Made by a program: the position numbers and the translations under genes
The notes under the pieces: model-generated
Told to the model about the DNA's origin: nothing
The model's input: only the letters and a program-made list of their open reading frames with translations
Database searches by the model: none
Assembly (NCBI GenBank): GCA_026392325.1
Contig: JAPLCH010000262.1
Coordinates: 1-13,640 of the forward strand
Length of the DNA: 13,640 bases
Direction of reading: 5' to 3'
Source of the DNA: Solirubrobacterales bacterium
Lineage (GTDB): Bacteria > Actinomycetota > Thermoleophilia > Solirubrobacterales > Solirubrobacteraceae
Shown here: in pieces, positions 7,024 through 13,640 of the stretch
Numbering within the stretch: the first letter of the stretch is position 1
Layout of the letters: each line of letters begins with the position of its first letter

Positions 7024-7785
7024 ATGGGCTTTCTTGACACCCGACTTCGGCGACTTTGCTGCGTGGTTATTGCCGCTGGGGCTTTGGCTGGCCCAGGGGC
7101 CTCCAGCGCACTTGCCGGTGGTGGTGGAGCCTCGCCTGGGGACACTCCTGCGCCGAAGCCCAAGCTCAGCGCGGACCAGGAGAGCGGGGGGATTATTCCC
7201 GGGCAGGTTAAGCCGAAGATCAAGCCCAAGCCTAAGCCGAAGCCAAAACCAAAGGCAAAGCCCAAGGCGAAACCAAAGGCAAAGAAGAAGCCGAAGAAGA
7301 AGCCCGTGGTCAAGAAGCCCAAGCCGGTTCCTCCTGCGGTCGCACCCAAGACAGCAACATTCCCGGTAGTCGGCGACTTCACTTTTGGAGACGCCGACAT
7401 GCGGTTCGGAGCCAAACGAAGTGGACATGTGCATCAGGGCCAGGACATGTCCGGGGCGGAAGGGCTTCCGATCGTTGCTCCCATTGCGGGAGAGATCAGT
7501 TGGAGTTCCTTTCAGGACACGGGAGCCGGCTACTACCTCGTCCTTCGTGGGTATGACGGGCGCGACTATGTCTTCATGCATCTCCGCAAGGGTTCTGTTC
7601 GCGTGCACATTGGGGACGCGGTGCATGTTGGACAGCGCCTTGGAGATTTGGGCAACACGGGGCATTCAACGGGTCCCCACCTTCACTTTGAGATATGGGT
7701 TGGTGGCTGGTACGAAAAGGGAGGGCATGCGATTGACCCTCTCCCACAGTTGCGCGCCTGGCAGAAACTCGGCCGCAAACACTGA
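7024..7785 (+). CDS. Secreted M23 (LytM/lysostaphin-type) metallopeptidase with Lys-Pro-rich linker
   Basis: A 253-residue exported peptidoglycan-peptidase-type protein. The N-terminus has Arg residues (7, 9, 10), a hydrophobic stretch (11-23) and a likely signal-peptidase I site after Ala-Leu-Ala (29-31). Residues 63-100 are almost only Lys, Pro and Ala. The M23 domain follows: FPVVGDFTFGD (113-123), HQGQD (137-141; the HxGxD motif with zinc ligands His137 and Asp141), YVFMHL (182-187; His186 in the active site) and GPHLHFE (217-223; zinc ligand His221). All catalytic positions are present, so it should be active, cutting cross-link peptides in the wall, although many relatives are regulators or inactive. 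The basic linker may bind anionic wall polymers or span the wall. The reading frame is open further upstream, but ATG 7024 begins a proper signal peptide. The next membrane gene starts 40 bases downstream on the same strand. Confidence 0.93.
   Translation: MGFLDTRLRRLCCVVIAAGALAGPGASSALAGGGGASPGDTPAPKPKLSADQESGGIIPGQVKPKIKPKPKPKPKPKAKPKAKPKAKKKPKKKPVVKKPKPVPPAVAPKTATFPVVGDFTFGDADMRFGAKRSGHVHQGQDMSGAEGLPIVAPIAGEISWSSFQDTGAGYYLVLRGYDGRDYVFMHLRKGSVRVHIGDAVHVGQRLGDLGNTGHSTGPHLHFEIWVGGWYEKGGHAIDPLPQLRAWQKLGRKH
7210..7323 (+). repeat. Low-complexity Lys-Pro/Lys-Ala repeat coding region
   Basis: Degenerate tandem AAGCCN/AARGCN units encode residues 63-100 of the M23 peptidase. The first part is (Lys-Pro)n, the middle Lys-Ala/Lys-Pro, and the end Lys-Lys-Pro-rich. 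Varying synonymous codons (AAG/AAA, CCC/CCG/CCT/CCA) mean the repeat is old or kept at protein level rather than freshly expanded. Its complement gives Gly/Phe/Leu-rich open frames that are not genes. Confidence 0.8.
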
Positions 7786-7803
7786 TTCCATCCCAGCTTG
7801 AAC

Positions 7804-7818
7804 CCCGCATTCCGCGGG
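7804..7818 (+). other. Small hairpin before the membrane gene start
   Basis: CCCGC (7804-7808) pairs with GCGGG (7814-7818) around ATTCC. No T tract follows. It sits 7 bases before GTG 7826 and 22 before ATG 7841, so it could affect translation start, or be chance. Confidence 0.2.
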
Positions 7819-7825
7819 CAGGCCT

Positions 7826-9601
7826 GTGGATCTCCATGACATGATCAGTTCAGAACCCTCCGTGTCTACGTCCCTCAGCCCAGACAGATCAACCCTCGCC
7901 CGCAGCAGGCGCTTTGGAATCGCAGCGATCATCTGCGTCGGGTTCGGTCTCTCACTCTTGCTCCAGCCTCCCGGCTGGGCGCAGGCTTCGTATTTCGGGC
8001 TTGTGCGGGCCCTCGACACCGGAACCGCTCAAATAGACAAGTACCACTGGGAGACAGGTGACAAGTCGTGGATCAACAACCACTTCTACTCGGTCAAATC
8101 ACCTGGAATGCCTGTTGCCATGCTCCCCGTCTATGTGGCTTTGAAAGCTGTGGGATTCCAGTCGGTGTCCAACAGTGCGGGGCAGACGCTCCTCTCAGAT
8201 GTCCCCTCTTATTCGCTCAAGAAGAAGGTTAAGGTCACCAACTTCGCTGGCAGCCGAGCAAGGGCTCTTGAGGTCAGGCGAACAACTGCAAGCTCGGCCC
8301 TGATGATCTGGGCACTGACTTTGTTTGGTTGCGTCCTTCCCGGGCTGGGAATCATGCTCCTCACGAGGTCCGTTGCTGAGCGAATGGAACCGGGAACCGG
8401 GGCTGCAAGCAGCATCGCGCTTGGCATGGGCACCATCCTCCTCCCGTTCTCCGGCATGTTTTTCAGCCATGTGATCGCGACGTTCGCGCTGTTTGCAGCG
8501 TTCGTGGTTTTGCTGAAGGAGAGAGCCGGTCCAGCGAGCCCGAAACTGCTGTTTCTTGGCGGCCTCCTAGCCGGAATCTCGGTTTTGCTTGAATACCCAC
8601 TGGCGTTCGGCGGAGTAGTGCTTGGGGGGTACGCGATGCTCCGGCAGGCGGACGAGAAGTGGAACCTGGGCTTCTGCGCAAAACGGGCGATTGCGTATTC
8701 GGCAGGAGCCCTGCTTGGCGCCATCCCCGTTGGGTTCTACAACGCTTGGGCATTCGGATCGGTGACCACCATGTCGTATCAGGACACGGTCTCTAGATCC
8801 GGGAAGACAGGGCACGATGTGATTGGCCTGGTCAACAGCGGACTGTTTGGGATTGGTGTTCCGAAGCCGTTGGGGTACGCCTCCATCCTGCTGAGCCCAA
8901 GGGGTCTGTTTGCTTTGACGCCAATCCTTGTGATGGCGGCTGTTGGGGTCCTCCTGATGTACCGCCGTGGCAAGCGGGCTGAGGCATTGGCCATAGCCGG
9001 AGTTGGCCTGATCTACTGGACCTATGTCTCCGGGTACATCTGGCCAATGGGCGGCCAGGTCACGGGGCCGCGGTACATGATCCCGATGCTGCCATTCCTG
9101 GGGCTTGGGCTTCCCTTTGCGTGGAAGCGGTTTCCGTCTGCCACTCTCGCGACTGCGGTTGTCAGCGTGTCAACCATCGTCGCAGCGACAGTGACCGTTC
9201 CACTTGTCAAGGAGATTGGAATGGCATCCTGGTCTAGCCGAATCGGTCAAGGCAGGTTCGCGACAACGGTCTTCACGATGATGGGCGGTGGCACCGGTTG
9301 GTCCACGATCCTCCCAGTACTTGGCTTCTTTGTAGGCGCCGTGATCTTGGCAACAATGGCAACCGCCGGGCTCGACTTTGCCCGAGACCGTTGGGTGGGA
9401 GCGGGCGTTCTTGCTGGTTGGGTTCTGGTTGCCGCATTTCTTGCTCCTCGAGTTCGCGAGATCCGCGATCCTGTGACCGTGGCAGTCCAGGGGCTTCCAA
9501 AGACTCTTATCTTGGGACCAGCGGCCCTTGCCTTGCTCGCATTGGCAGCAGCCAACGTCTGGCCGCATCTTGCAGCATCGCGTCAGCGGCGCAGCTCGTA
9601 G
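7826..9601 (+). CDS. Polytopic membrane protein, GT-C glycosyltransferase-like (GT39/ArnT-like)
   Basis: A 591-residue integral membrane protein with about 11-13 hydrophobic helices: the first at about 30-47, a large outer loop at about 52-155, then helices spread from about 156 to 578. The loop has LVRALDTGTAQIDKYHW (59-75) followed by NNHFYSVKSPGMP (84-96). This resembles the acidic first loop and the FYSxKxPG segment of polyprenyl-phosphate-sugar-dependent transferases (GT-C fold, GT39/ArnT-like). GPRYMIPMLPFLGLGL (414-429) is another segment common in such proteins. These would move a sugar from a lipid carrier to a target outside the membrane; donor and acceptor are unknown. The start is GTG 7826 or ATG 7841, neither with a strong ribosome site. 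Its 3' end overlaps the opposing membrane gene by 19 bases. The family call rests on remembered motifs only. Confidence 0.82.
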   Translation: MDLHDMISSEPSVSTSLSPDRSTLARSRRFGIAAIICVGFGLSLLLQPPGWAQASYFGLVRALDTGTAQIDKYHWETGDKSWINNHFYSVKSPGMPVAMLPVYVALKAVGFQSVSNSAGQTLLSDVPSYSLKKKVKVTNFAGSRARALEVRRTTASSALMIWALTLFGCVLPGLGIMLLTRSVAERMEPGTGAASSIALGMGTILLPFSGMFFSHVIATFALFAAFVVLLKERAGPASPKLLFLGGLLAGISVLLEYPLAFGGVVLGGYAMLRQADEKWNLGFCAKRAIAYSAGALLGAIPVGFYNAWAFGSVTTMSYQDTVSRSGKTGHDVIGLVNSGLFGIGVPKPLGYASILLSPRGLFALTPILVMAAVGVLLMYRRGKRAEALAIAGVGLIYWTYVSGYIWPMGGQVTGPRYMIPMLPFLGLGLPFAWKRFPSATLATAVVSVSTIVAATVTVPLVKEIGMASWSSRIGQGRFATTVFTMMGGGTGWSTILPVLGFFVGAVILATMATAGLDFARDRWVGAGVLAGWVLVAAFLAPRVREIRDPVTVAVQGLPKTLILGPAALALLALAAANVWPHLAASRQRRSS

Positions 9602-11292
9602 ATCACGAGAGGCTTCTTCAGCGTCCTTCGGACCCCGAGGTTCCTTGGGAAGTCGCGCGTTGAAGCGGAATGCCAGCTCTCGCCCTTCGCAGCCGGGGCG
9701 ATAATCGCCATGGCCGGTTCTCGGAATTCTGTGTGGACCACAACGGTCTTTACGCCGAACCTACGCAGCCGGCTAATTGAAGACGCGCTGGGGAATCCTT
9801 TAGACGCCTTCACGATCCGCTTGTAACTTGGCGGCGTGAAGCTAGACCTGCCATTGACCATCTTGGTGAACTTCTCCGTGGACCAGACGAGGTAGCGGCG
9901 GTTGTTCTCGGCTTCGGCAGGGAGCTGAAGCATGGGTCCCTCTATGGATGCCAGGGCTGAAGGTGGCATTGGAACCTTGGGCTGCGGGTAAACAAGCCCT
10001 GACCCGTCAACCAAAACCAGCACGGCCAGCGTGGCAACCGCGATGGTTCCAAGCTGCGGCGTGCGGCGCAGCGCAACCCATTGCCCAGTCCGTGCAGCGC
10101 CCATTCCGGCGAGCAGGGCCAGGCAGAGGGTTGTCAGCCCGTGGATTCGCCCGGGGGTTCGAACGCTGTCCCAGCCAGGGAGCACTTCATAAAGGAATCG
10201 GTATGGCATGAACCGCCATGGGGTCCCTGCGTGGACTCCCAGTGACAGGATGGCGAAGCCGATCGTGGCAAGTCCCAGTCCGACGCGCAGTGCTTTCGGG
10301 GCCTGCTTCCAGCCAAGCCCGGTCACTGCCAGAAGCACGGCGACTATTCCCGGGTACAGCGACTTCTCTACTTGGTTGAGAATGTCTTCTGGTCGCCATG
10401 CTTCACTCACTCCACTCCAGAGGAGGCTTTGCCTCGGCGGGGTGATGAATGCGTCAAGTCCAGGTGAGAACGCGAGCACAGCCTTCAGGGACCGTGTGTT
10501 GTGGGGGTAGGAGTCAAGTACCCGCAGGTATGGGCGGGTTACAAGCCAGGTAATCAGCAGGAAGAGGGCCGTGCCGCTGACGGACGCCCAGACAACTCGG
10601 GCTGGTGGCTTGGGTCGTCCAGCGCGAACCCAGCAGACGAGGGAGAGGATTCCGAGCGCCAGGAGCACGTAGTCGAGCTGTATTCCCAGGGTGAATCCGA
10701 TTGACCCGAGCCAGCCCGCAGCAAGCCAGCCGGCAACGATCAGCCTTGCGTTGCTTCGTCTGTAGCCACGCATGAGAAGGAAGATGGCAAGTGGAATTCC
10801 TCCACTGGCAACAACATGCATGTGTCCTGTCTGCCAAAGGCGCCATGGGGAGTAGGCGAATGCTGCTCCCGCGACTGCGGCAGCCCACGGTGGAATCCCA
10901 AACTCTCGTGCGAGAAGGTAGGTGGCGAGCAGTGCAAGGCCAAAGGAGAAGAGGAGGGCAATGTTGTAGTTGCGAACCGTCGCCGCAGCGCCCGTCCCGA
11001 GTAGTCCAAATGGGGCATATCCGACAAGTGCGTCGGAGAAAGCAAGGCTGTCGTTCGCGGGCCAGAACTGGTTGCTTTGCCAGAACGCGAGTGGCTGGTG
11101 GAGTAGCGCATGCCCATCCCAAGCGATCTGCCACGACTGCGAGAGAGGGTCACCCAGGTCTGTGGCAATGTGGCTGCTGAGCTGCGTGATGAGCGGAAAG
11201 AACTGGATGATCGCGACCAGCAGGGAGGCCGCTGCGACTATCCAAACTTCACGCCATCTGATTTGAGGGGATTGTTTCCACCACGCGAGCAT
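9583..11292 (-). CDS. Polytopic membrane protein, GT-C-like, with C-terminal outer domain
   Basis: A 569-residue protein. The first helix is at about 16-36. The outer loop follows, with ATDLGDPLSQSWQIAWDGHAL (43-63) and FWPANDSLAFSD (76-87). This acidic loop, with a GDPL...W..AW pattern, is common in uncharacterised GT-C-like membrane proteins of Actinomycetota and Chloroflexota. About 9-10 more helices run to about residue 435, including FAYSPWRLWQTGHMHV (145-160). A soluble C-terminal part (about 440-569) with NGRSSFTPPSY (480-490) and RFGVKTVVVHTEF (511-523) probably lies outside the membrane. A lipid-linked-sugar transferase role in the cell envelope is inferred. It begins 33 bases after the stop of the other reverse-strand membrane gene and is probably its operon partner. 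Only a weak AGG lies before ATG 11292. Confidence 0.82.
   Translation of the reverse strand: MLAWWKQSPQIRWREVWIVAAASLLVAIIQFFPLITQLSSHIATDLGDPLSQSWQIAWDGHALLHQPLAFWQSNQFWPANDSLAFSDALVGYAPFGLLGTGAAATVRNYNIALLFSFGLALLATYLLAREFGIPPWAAAVAGAAFAYSPWRLWQTGHMHVVASGGIPLAIFLLMRGYRRSNARLIVAGWLAAGWLGSIGFTLGIQLDYVLLALGILSLVCWVRAGRPKPPARVVWASVSGTALFLLITWLVTRPYLRVLDSYPHNTRSLKAVLAFSPGLDAFITPPRQSLLWSGVSEAWRPEDILNQVEKSLYPGIVAVLLAVTGLGWKQAPKALRVGLGLATIGFAILSLGVHAGTPWRFMPYRFLYEVLPGWDSVRTPGRIHGLTTLCLALLAGMGAARTGQWVALRRTPQLGTIAVATLAVLVLVDGSGLVYPQPKVPMPPSALASIEGPMLQLPAEAENNRRYLVWSTEKFTKMVNGRSSFTPPSYKRIVKASKGFPSASSISRLRRFGVKTVVVHTEFREPAMAIIAPAAKGESWHSASTRDFPRNLGVRRTLKKPLVIYELRR
9595..9609. terminator. Small hairpin in the tail-to-tail overlap
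   Basis: CTCGT (9595-9599) pairs with ACGAG (9605-9609) around AGATC, at the shared 3' ends of two convergent membrane genes. The stem is short and has no T tract, so terminator function is doubtful. It is the only candidate at this junction. Confidence 0.22.
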
Positions 11293-11325
11293 TGCCGGAG
11301 CCTACTTGTCGGTCGGAATGGCAGG

Positions 11326-13401
11326 TCAGCGCTTTACGGGTGCTGCGGGGCAAGACTTTGGCGAGAGGGGGCCAGTGATTCGGTAGACGGAGAAGGGGTC
11401 TGGCTTGTTCCCCAGCGTTGATGAGGTGTTGCGGGCCAATCCCGGGATCTGCTTGACGAACTTTGCGTTCGGATCAGTGGTCAGCCAGGGAACTTGCCTG
11501 TTGGGGTGGGTGCTTCGGTTCCAGATGTCCCTGTCAGGTGAAGTGATCACATAGTTGAAGCGCCCGGTGTTTACCAAGCCACGTAGTCCTGCGCAGGTGT
11601 CGGCTGGTCGGAACGCCCCATGTGGGCCATGGACGCCAATGAACTCAACGTAGTTGCTCAGGTCGGTGCCCGACTGCATGTATTGAGTGAAGGTTCCCGC
11701 CTCTCCAATAATCCCGATGCGTGAGTTGCCAGTGGCCGCCAGTGACTTCCCGTAGCCCTGCTCACGCCCGTGGGCATAGGCGCGCTCATAGTCCCTGCCC
11801 CCAACAACCATGAACAGTGCAAGCAGGACAAGGAACGCGGCGCGCCCCTTGTTGCCAACTCTTCCGTAGTAGTTCCCGACCAGGAAAATGCCAATCACGA
11901 TCACGGAGGCAGTGATCAGCGGAAGCCTTGGATGTGTGAGAACCCACCACTGTGATCTTGTCGCCGGGATCACAACGAGGATCGCGAGCGGTATGGCTGA
12001 AAGATCCCGAATCCGGGCTGAGTATTTGGCGAGAACGACTGGCGCGAGTGCAAGTCCCAAAGCCAGCCCGGGGGCGATGAACCGCGTGTCCCAGAACAGG
12101 CCCCGCATTGGCCCACCCGGAGGTCCCGCTGCTGTGCCGGGAGTAAAGAAGTAGCCGGCCATGGTGGCGAGGGCTACAAAGCTCATAACGCGCCAGACCT
12201 TTGCTGGCGGCTTGCTGACCAGCACGAGGGATCCAATTACGGCGATCGCAATCACAAACAGGGCGCCCGGCCCGAGGCTCTTGTTCCACGCGTTGGGAAG
12301 CATGTGGAACATCACGTCTGTGTCCGTGAAGTACTTGGAGATCGGCACCATGTTGTCCGACTGGAGGGCTTTGCCCGGGCCGGTCAGGAGCGGCAGTTTG
12401 AGCAGCGGAAGGGGGTTCCCGGTCTCACTGATGTTGCGAATGAACCAGAAGGCTGATGTGGCAAACACACCGACAAGCCAGATGGCGAGACTCTTGACCC
12501 GGTCGCCCTTCTTGGCGAGCACGATTACGGCGATGGTCAATGCTGCTGTTGGGATTGCGATGGTCAGCTTGACCGACAGTCCAAGTCCGGCGGACAGCGC
12601 TGCCAAGACCAGGGCAGGGCGGCTTTCAGCTCCGCGGATTAGAAGCAGGGCAGCAGCGAGGAAGAAGAAGGTTGATGGCGTGTCCACCATGGCGCTGCCG
12701 GCCGACCCGCGTAGGACTCCGTCTGCTGCGAAGACTGCTGCAACTCCCAGAGCGGAGGTGGCCGCTACGCCCTTGCGGTGCCCGATCGCGGCGCCGGCGA
12801 GGAGAGCAAGGCCGAGCCAGACCATGTTGATCAGTGGCGACAGGAAGTCCCTGTGGAAGAACACCATTCCCAGGGCGTGGAATACGGATCCTGATGATGG
12901 ATAGAAGTACGTTTGGAAGAGTGGTTCTGCGTAGTTGAAGCTGAGCAGTGATTCGGTCTGGAAGAACCTTTGCGCAAATGGCATGTGGTACCAGAGGGCA
13001 TCGGTTCCAGTCAGGCCAACACGCATTGAGTATCTGACTTGCAGCAGCCAGACGCCGAACAGCATGAGGCCGCCGATGGCCAAGGGCAGCGCCGCCCGGC
13101 CCGAGGTTTCTTCATATTCCCCAAATCCGTTGCCTTTGGGCTTCAAGGCGAGTTGGGCCACTGGACCTGTCACAAGGAAGGCGATGGTCAGAGGCACGAG
13201 TGAAAAAGCTCCAAGTGAGCCGAGGATGTAACAGATGATCATCGCTGCGCTCACACCGGCAATTGCCCGGGCGATGATGGCCTCGGGGCCATGCCATTCC
13301 TTAAGCCAGTGCAGTTGGATGGCCCGCCCGAAGACTGTCAGGGAGGCGATTGACGCAAGCAGCGCTGCAGCGCCCAATAGGTAGTGAGAGGTCGTCAACA
13401 T
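11326..13401 (-). CDS. Large polytopic membrane protein, GT-C-like, with C-terminal outer domain
   Basis: A 691-residue protein. N-terminal helices lie at about 5-25, 44-64, 67-85 and 105-121. A loop follows with GLTGTDALWYHMPFAQRFF (129-147; Asp134 in a D-x-x-x-Y-H setting), like the first catalytic loop of GT-C glycosyltransferases. MVDTPSTFFFLAAALLLIRG (238-257) holds a second conserved-looking acidic site beside a helix. More helices reach about residue 535. The C-terminal 150 residues are soluble and probably extracytoplasmic (RIGIIGEAGTFTQYM, FNYVITSPDRDIW). The reading frame runs open upstream to GTG 13494, but ATG 13401 directly begins a hydrophobic helix and is preferred. On this strand a TTGACC -35-like hexamer lies at 13476-13481, without a good -10. 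Role inferred: transfer of lipid-linked sugars to envelope glycans or proteins. It leads the two-gene reverse operon. Confidence 0.82.
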   Translation of the reverse strand: MLTTSHYLLGAAALLASIASLTVFGRAIQLHWLKEWHGPEAIIARAIAGVSAAMIICYILGSLGAFSLVPLTIAFLVTGPVAQLALKPKGNGFGEYEETSGRAALPLAIGGLMLFGVWLLQVRYSMRVGLTGTDALWYHMPFAQRFFQTESLLSFNYAEPLFQTYFYPSSGSVFHALGMVFFHRDFLSPLINMVWLGLALLAGAAIGHRKGVAATSALGVAAVFAADGVLRGSAGSAMVDTPSTFFFLAAALLLIRGAESRPALVLAALSAGLGLSVKLTIAIPTAALTIAVIVLAKKGDRVKSLAIWLVGVFATSAFWFIRNISETGNPLPLLKLPLLTGPGKALQSDNMVPISKYFTDTDVMFHMLPNAWNKSLGPGALFVIAIAVIGSLVLVSKPPAKVWRVMSFVALATMAGYFFTPGTAAGPPGGPMRGLFWDTRFIAPGLALGLALAPVVLAKYSARIRDLSAIPLAILVVIPATRSQWWVLTHPRLPLITASVIVIGIFLVGNYYGRVGNKGRAAFLVLLALFMVVGGRDYERAYAHGREQGYGKSLAATGNSRIGIIGEAGTFTQYMQSGTDLSNYVEFIGVHGPHGAFRPADTCAGLRGLVNTGRFNYVITSPDRDIWNRSTHPNRQVPWLTTDPNAKFVKQIPGLARNTSSTLGNKPDPFSVYRITGPLSPKSCPAAPVKR

Positions 13402-13517
13402 GAGGTCCAAGGAACTGCTTCCACGTTCATTCAAGCGTCCCTGCCTGCAAGATGCCGCCAGATGTGGCAAACGGGGGTCAAGTTGGCTGCACACATCCCC
13501 ATTCAGGCGTGACTCGG

Positions 13518-13523
13518 TAGGAT
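13518..13523 (+). promoter_or_regulatory. Possible -10 element of the tRNA-Phe gene
   Basis: TAGGAT fits the TAnnnT pattern and lies 14 bases before the mature tRNA 5' end, a plausible leader distance. No TTGACA-like -35 lies at the right spacing. The rest of the 136-base gap between the membrane gene start and the tRNA shows nothing else I can support. Confidence 0.3.
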
Positions 13524-13537
13524 CGGTGGCCTTACCA

Positions 13538-13610
13538 GGCGAGATAGCTCAGCTGGTAGAGCACACGACTGAAAATCGTGGTGTCCCCGGTTCGAGCCCG
13601 GGTCTCGCCA
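13538..13610 (+). tRNA. tRNA-Phe (anticodon GAA)
   Basis: A complete cloverleaf of 73 bases. The acceptor stem GGCGAGA (13538-13544) pairs fully with TCTCGCC (13603-13609), with discriminator A at 13610. The D arm is GCTC-AGCTGGTA-GAGC, and the anticodon stem is CACGA/TCGTG with loop CTGAAAA, giving anticodon GAA at 13571-13573. The variable loop is GTGTC. The T arm is CCCGG-TTCGAGC-CCGGG. The CCA end is not encoded (ATTTGCC follows), so it must be added by a CCA-adding enzyme, as is common in Actinomycetota. No integrase or attachment-site duplicate is seen in the 30 bases that follow. Confidence 0.97.
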
Positions 13611-13640
13611 TTTGCCCAAGGCCCGCAGGGACGGGGATGG

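Noticed and set aside
6687..7665. Reverse-strand open frames giving Gly/Phe/Leu-rich, membrane-like proteins
   Set aside because: They are the complement of the Lys-Pro repeat of the M23 peptidase; AAGCCN reads as Gly/Phe/Leu codons on the other strand, so the apparent membrane helices are an artefact.
12161..12904. A 247-codon forward open frame inside the reverse-strand membrane gene
   Set aside because: It is antisense to a clear polytopic protein, rich in Ala, Arg, Ser and Thr with no domain or ribosome site.
13402..13494. N-terminal extension of the large membrane protein to GTG 13494
   Set aside because: The added 31 residues are Cys/Arg/Ser-rich and not signal-like; ATG 13401 opens directly into a hydrophobic helix.
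13538..13640. tRNA-Phe as the attachment site of an integrated element
   Set aside because: No integrase, no repeat of the tRNA 3' end elsewhere in the window, and no compositional shift; only 30 bases are available downstream.

Overview
The window is GC-rich (about 60 % by eye). It looks like a fragment of a bacterial chromosome, most likely from the Actinomycetota. The reasons are frequent GTG starts, a DUF1998/MZB-type helicase of the kind carried by mycobacteria (Rv3649, SftH), NarL-type regulation, a Lys/Pro/Ala-rich secreted M23 peptidase, several large Leu/Ala/Gly-rich multispanning membrane proteins, and a tRNA without an encoded CCA end. Third codon positions are not saturated with G/C (CTT and GTT are common), so a moderate-GC lineage fits better than Streptomyces-like DNA. 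A Thermoleophilia-like or uncultivated actinobacterium is only a guess. I see no phage genes, transposases, CRISPR arrays or toxin-antitoxin pairs.

Layout. (1) At 3-2865 three forward metabolic genes lie close together: a 5'-truncated PLP aminotransferase, a short-chain dehydrogenase and a type-1 glycerate kinase. The last two are 7 bases apart and probably co-transcribed. (2) At 2866-3087 an AT-richer spacer full of short repeats precedes an orphan NarL/FixJ response regulator (3088-3768), whose receiver domain lacks the usual Asp-Asp metal-binding pair. (3) A reverse-strand HAD-IIB phosphatase (3779-4588) converges on the regulator, with 10 bases and a perfect 11-bp hairpin at the junction. 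(4) Divergent from the HAD gene is a 767-residue MrfA/SftH-like DNA helicase (4638-6941). It is followed by a secreted LytM/M23 peptidase (7024-7785) and a polytopic membrane protein (7826-9601). (5) Two reverse-strand polytopic membrane proteins (11326-13401, then 9583-11292) form a likely two-gene operon. Its end overlaps the forward membrane gene tail-to-tail by 19 bases. (6) A tRNA-Phe(GAA) gene (13538-13610) lies near the right edge.

How the genes may work together. The three membrane proteins look like GT-C-fold glycosyltransferases or their relatives, with an acidic residue in or near the first large outer loop. Next to an M23 peptidase, they suggest a cell-envelope neighbourhood, but no sugar-nucleotide or polyprenyl-phosphate gene is present to confirm it. 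The helicase belongs to DNA repair, and the left-hand enzymes to central or amino-acid metabolism. No gap exceeds 300 bases. I do not find a clear new multi-gene system. The observations most worth a second look are the atypical receiver and its repeat-rich upstream region, the junction hairpin, and the convergent trio of membrane proteins.
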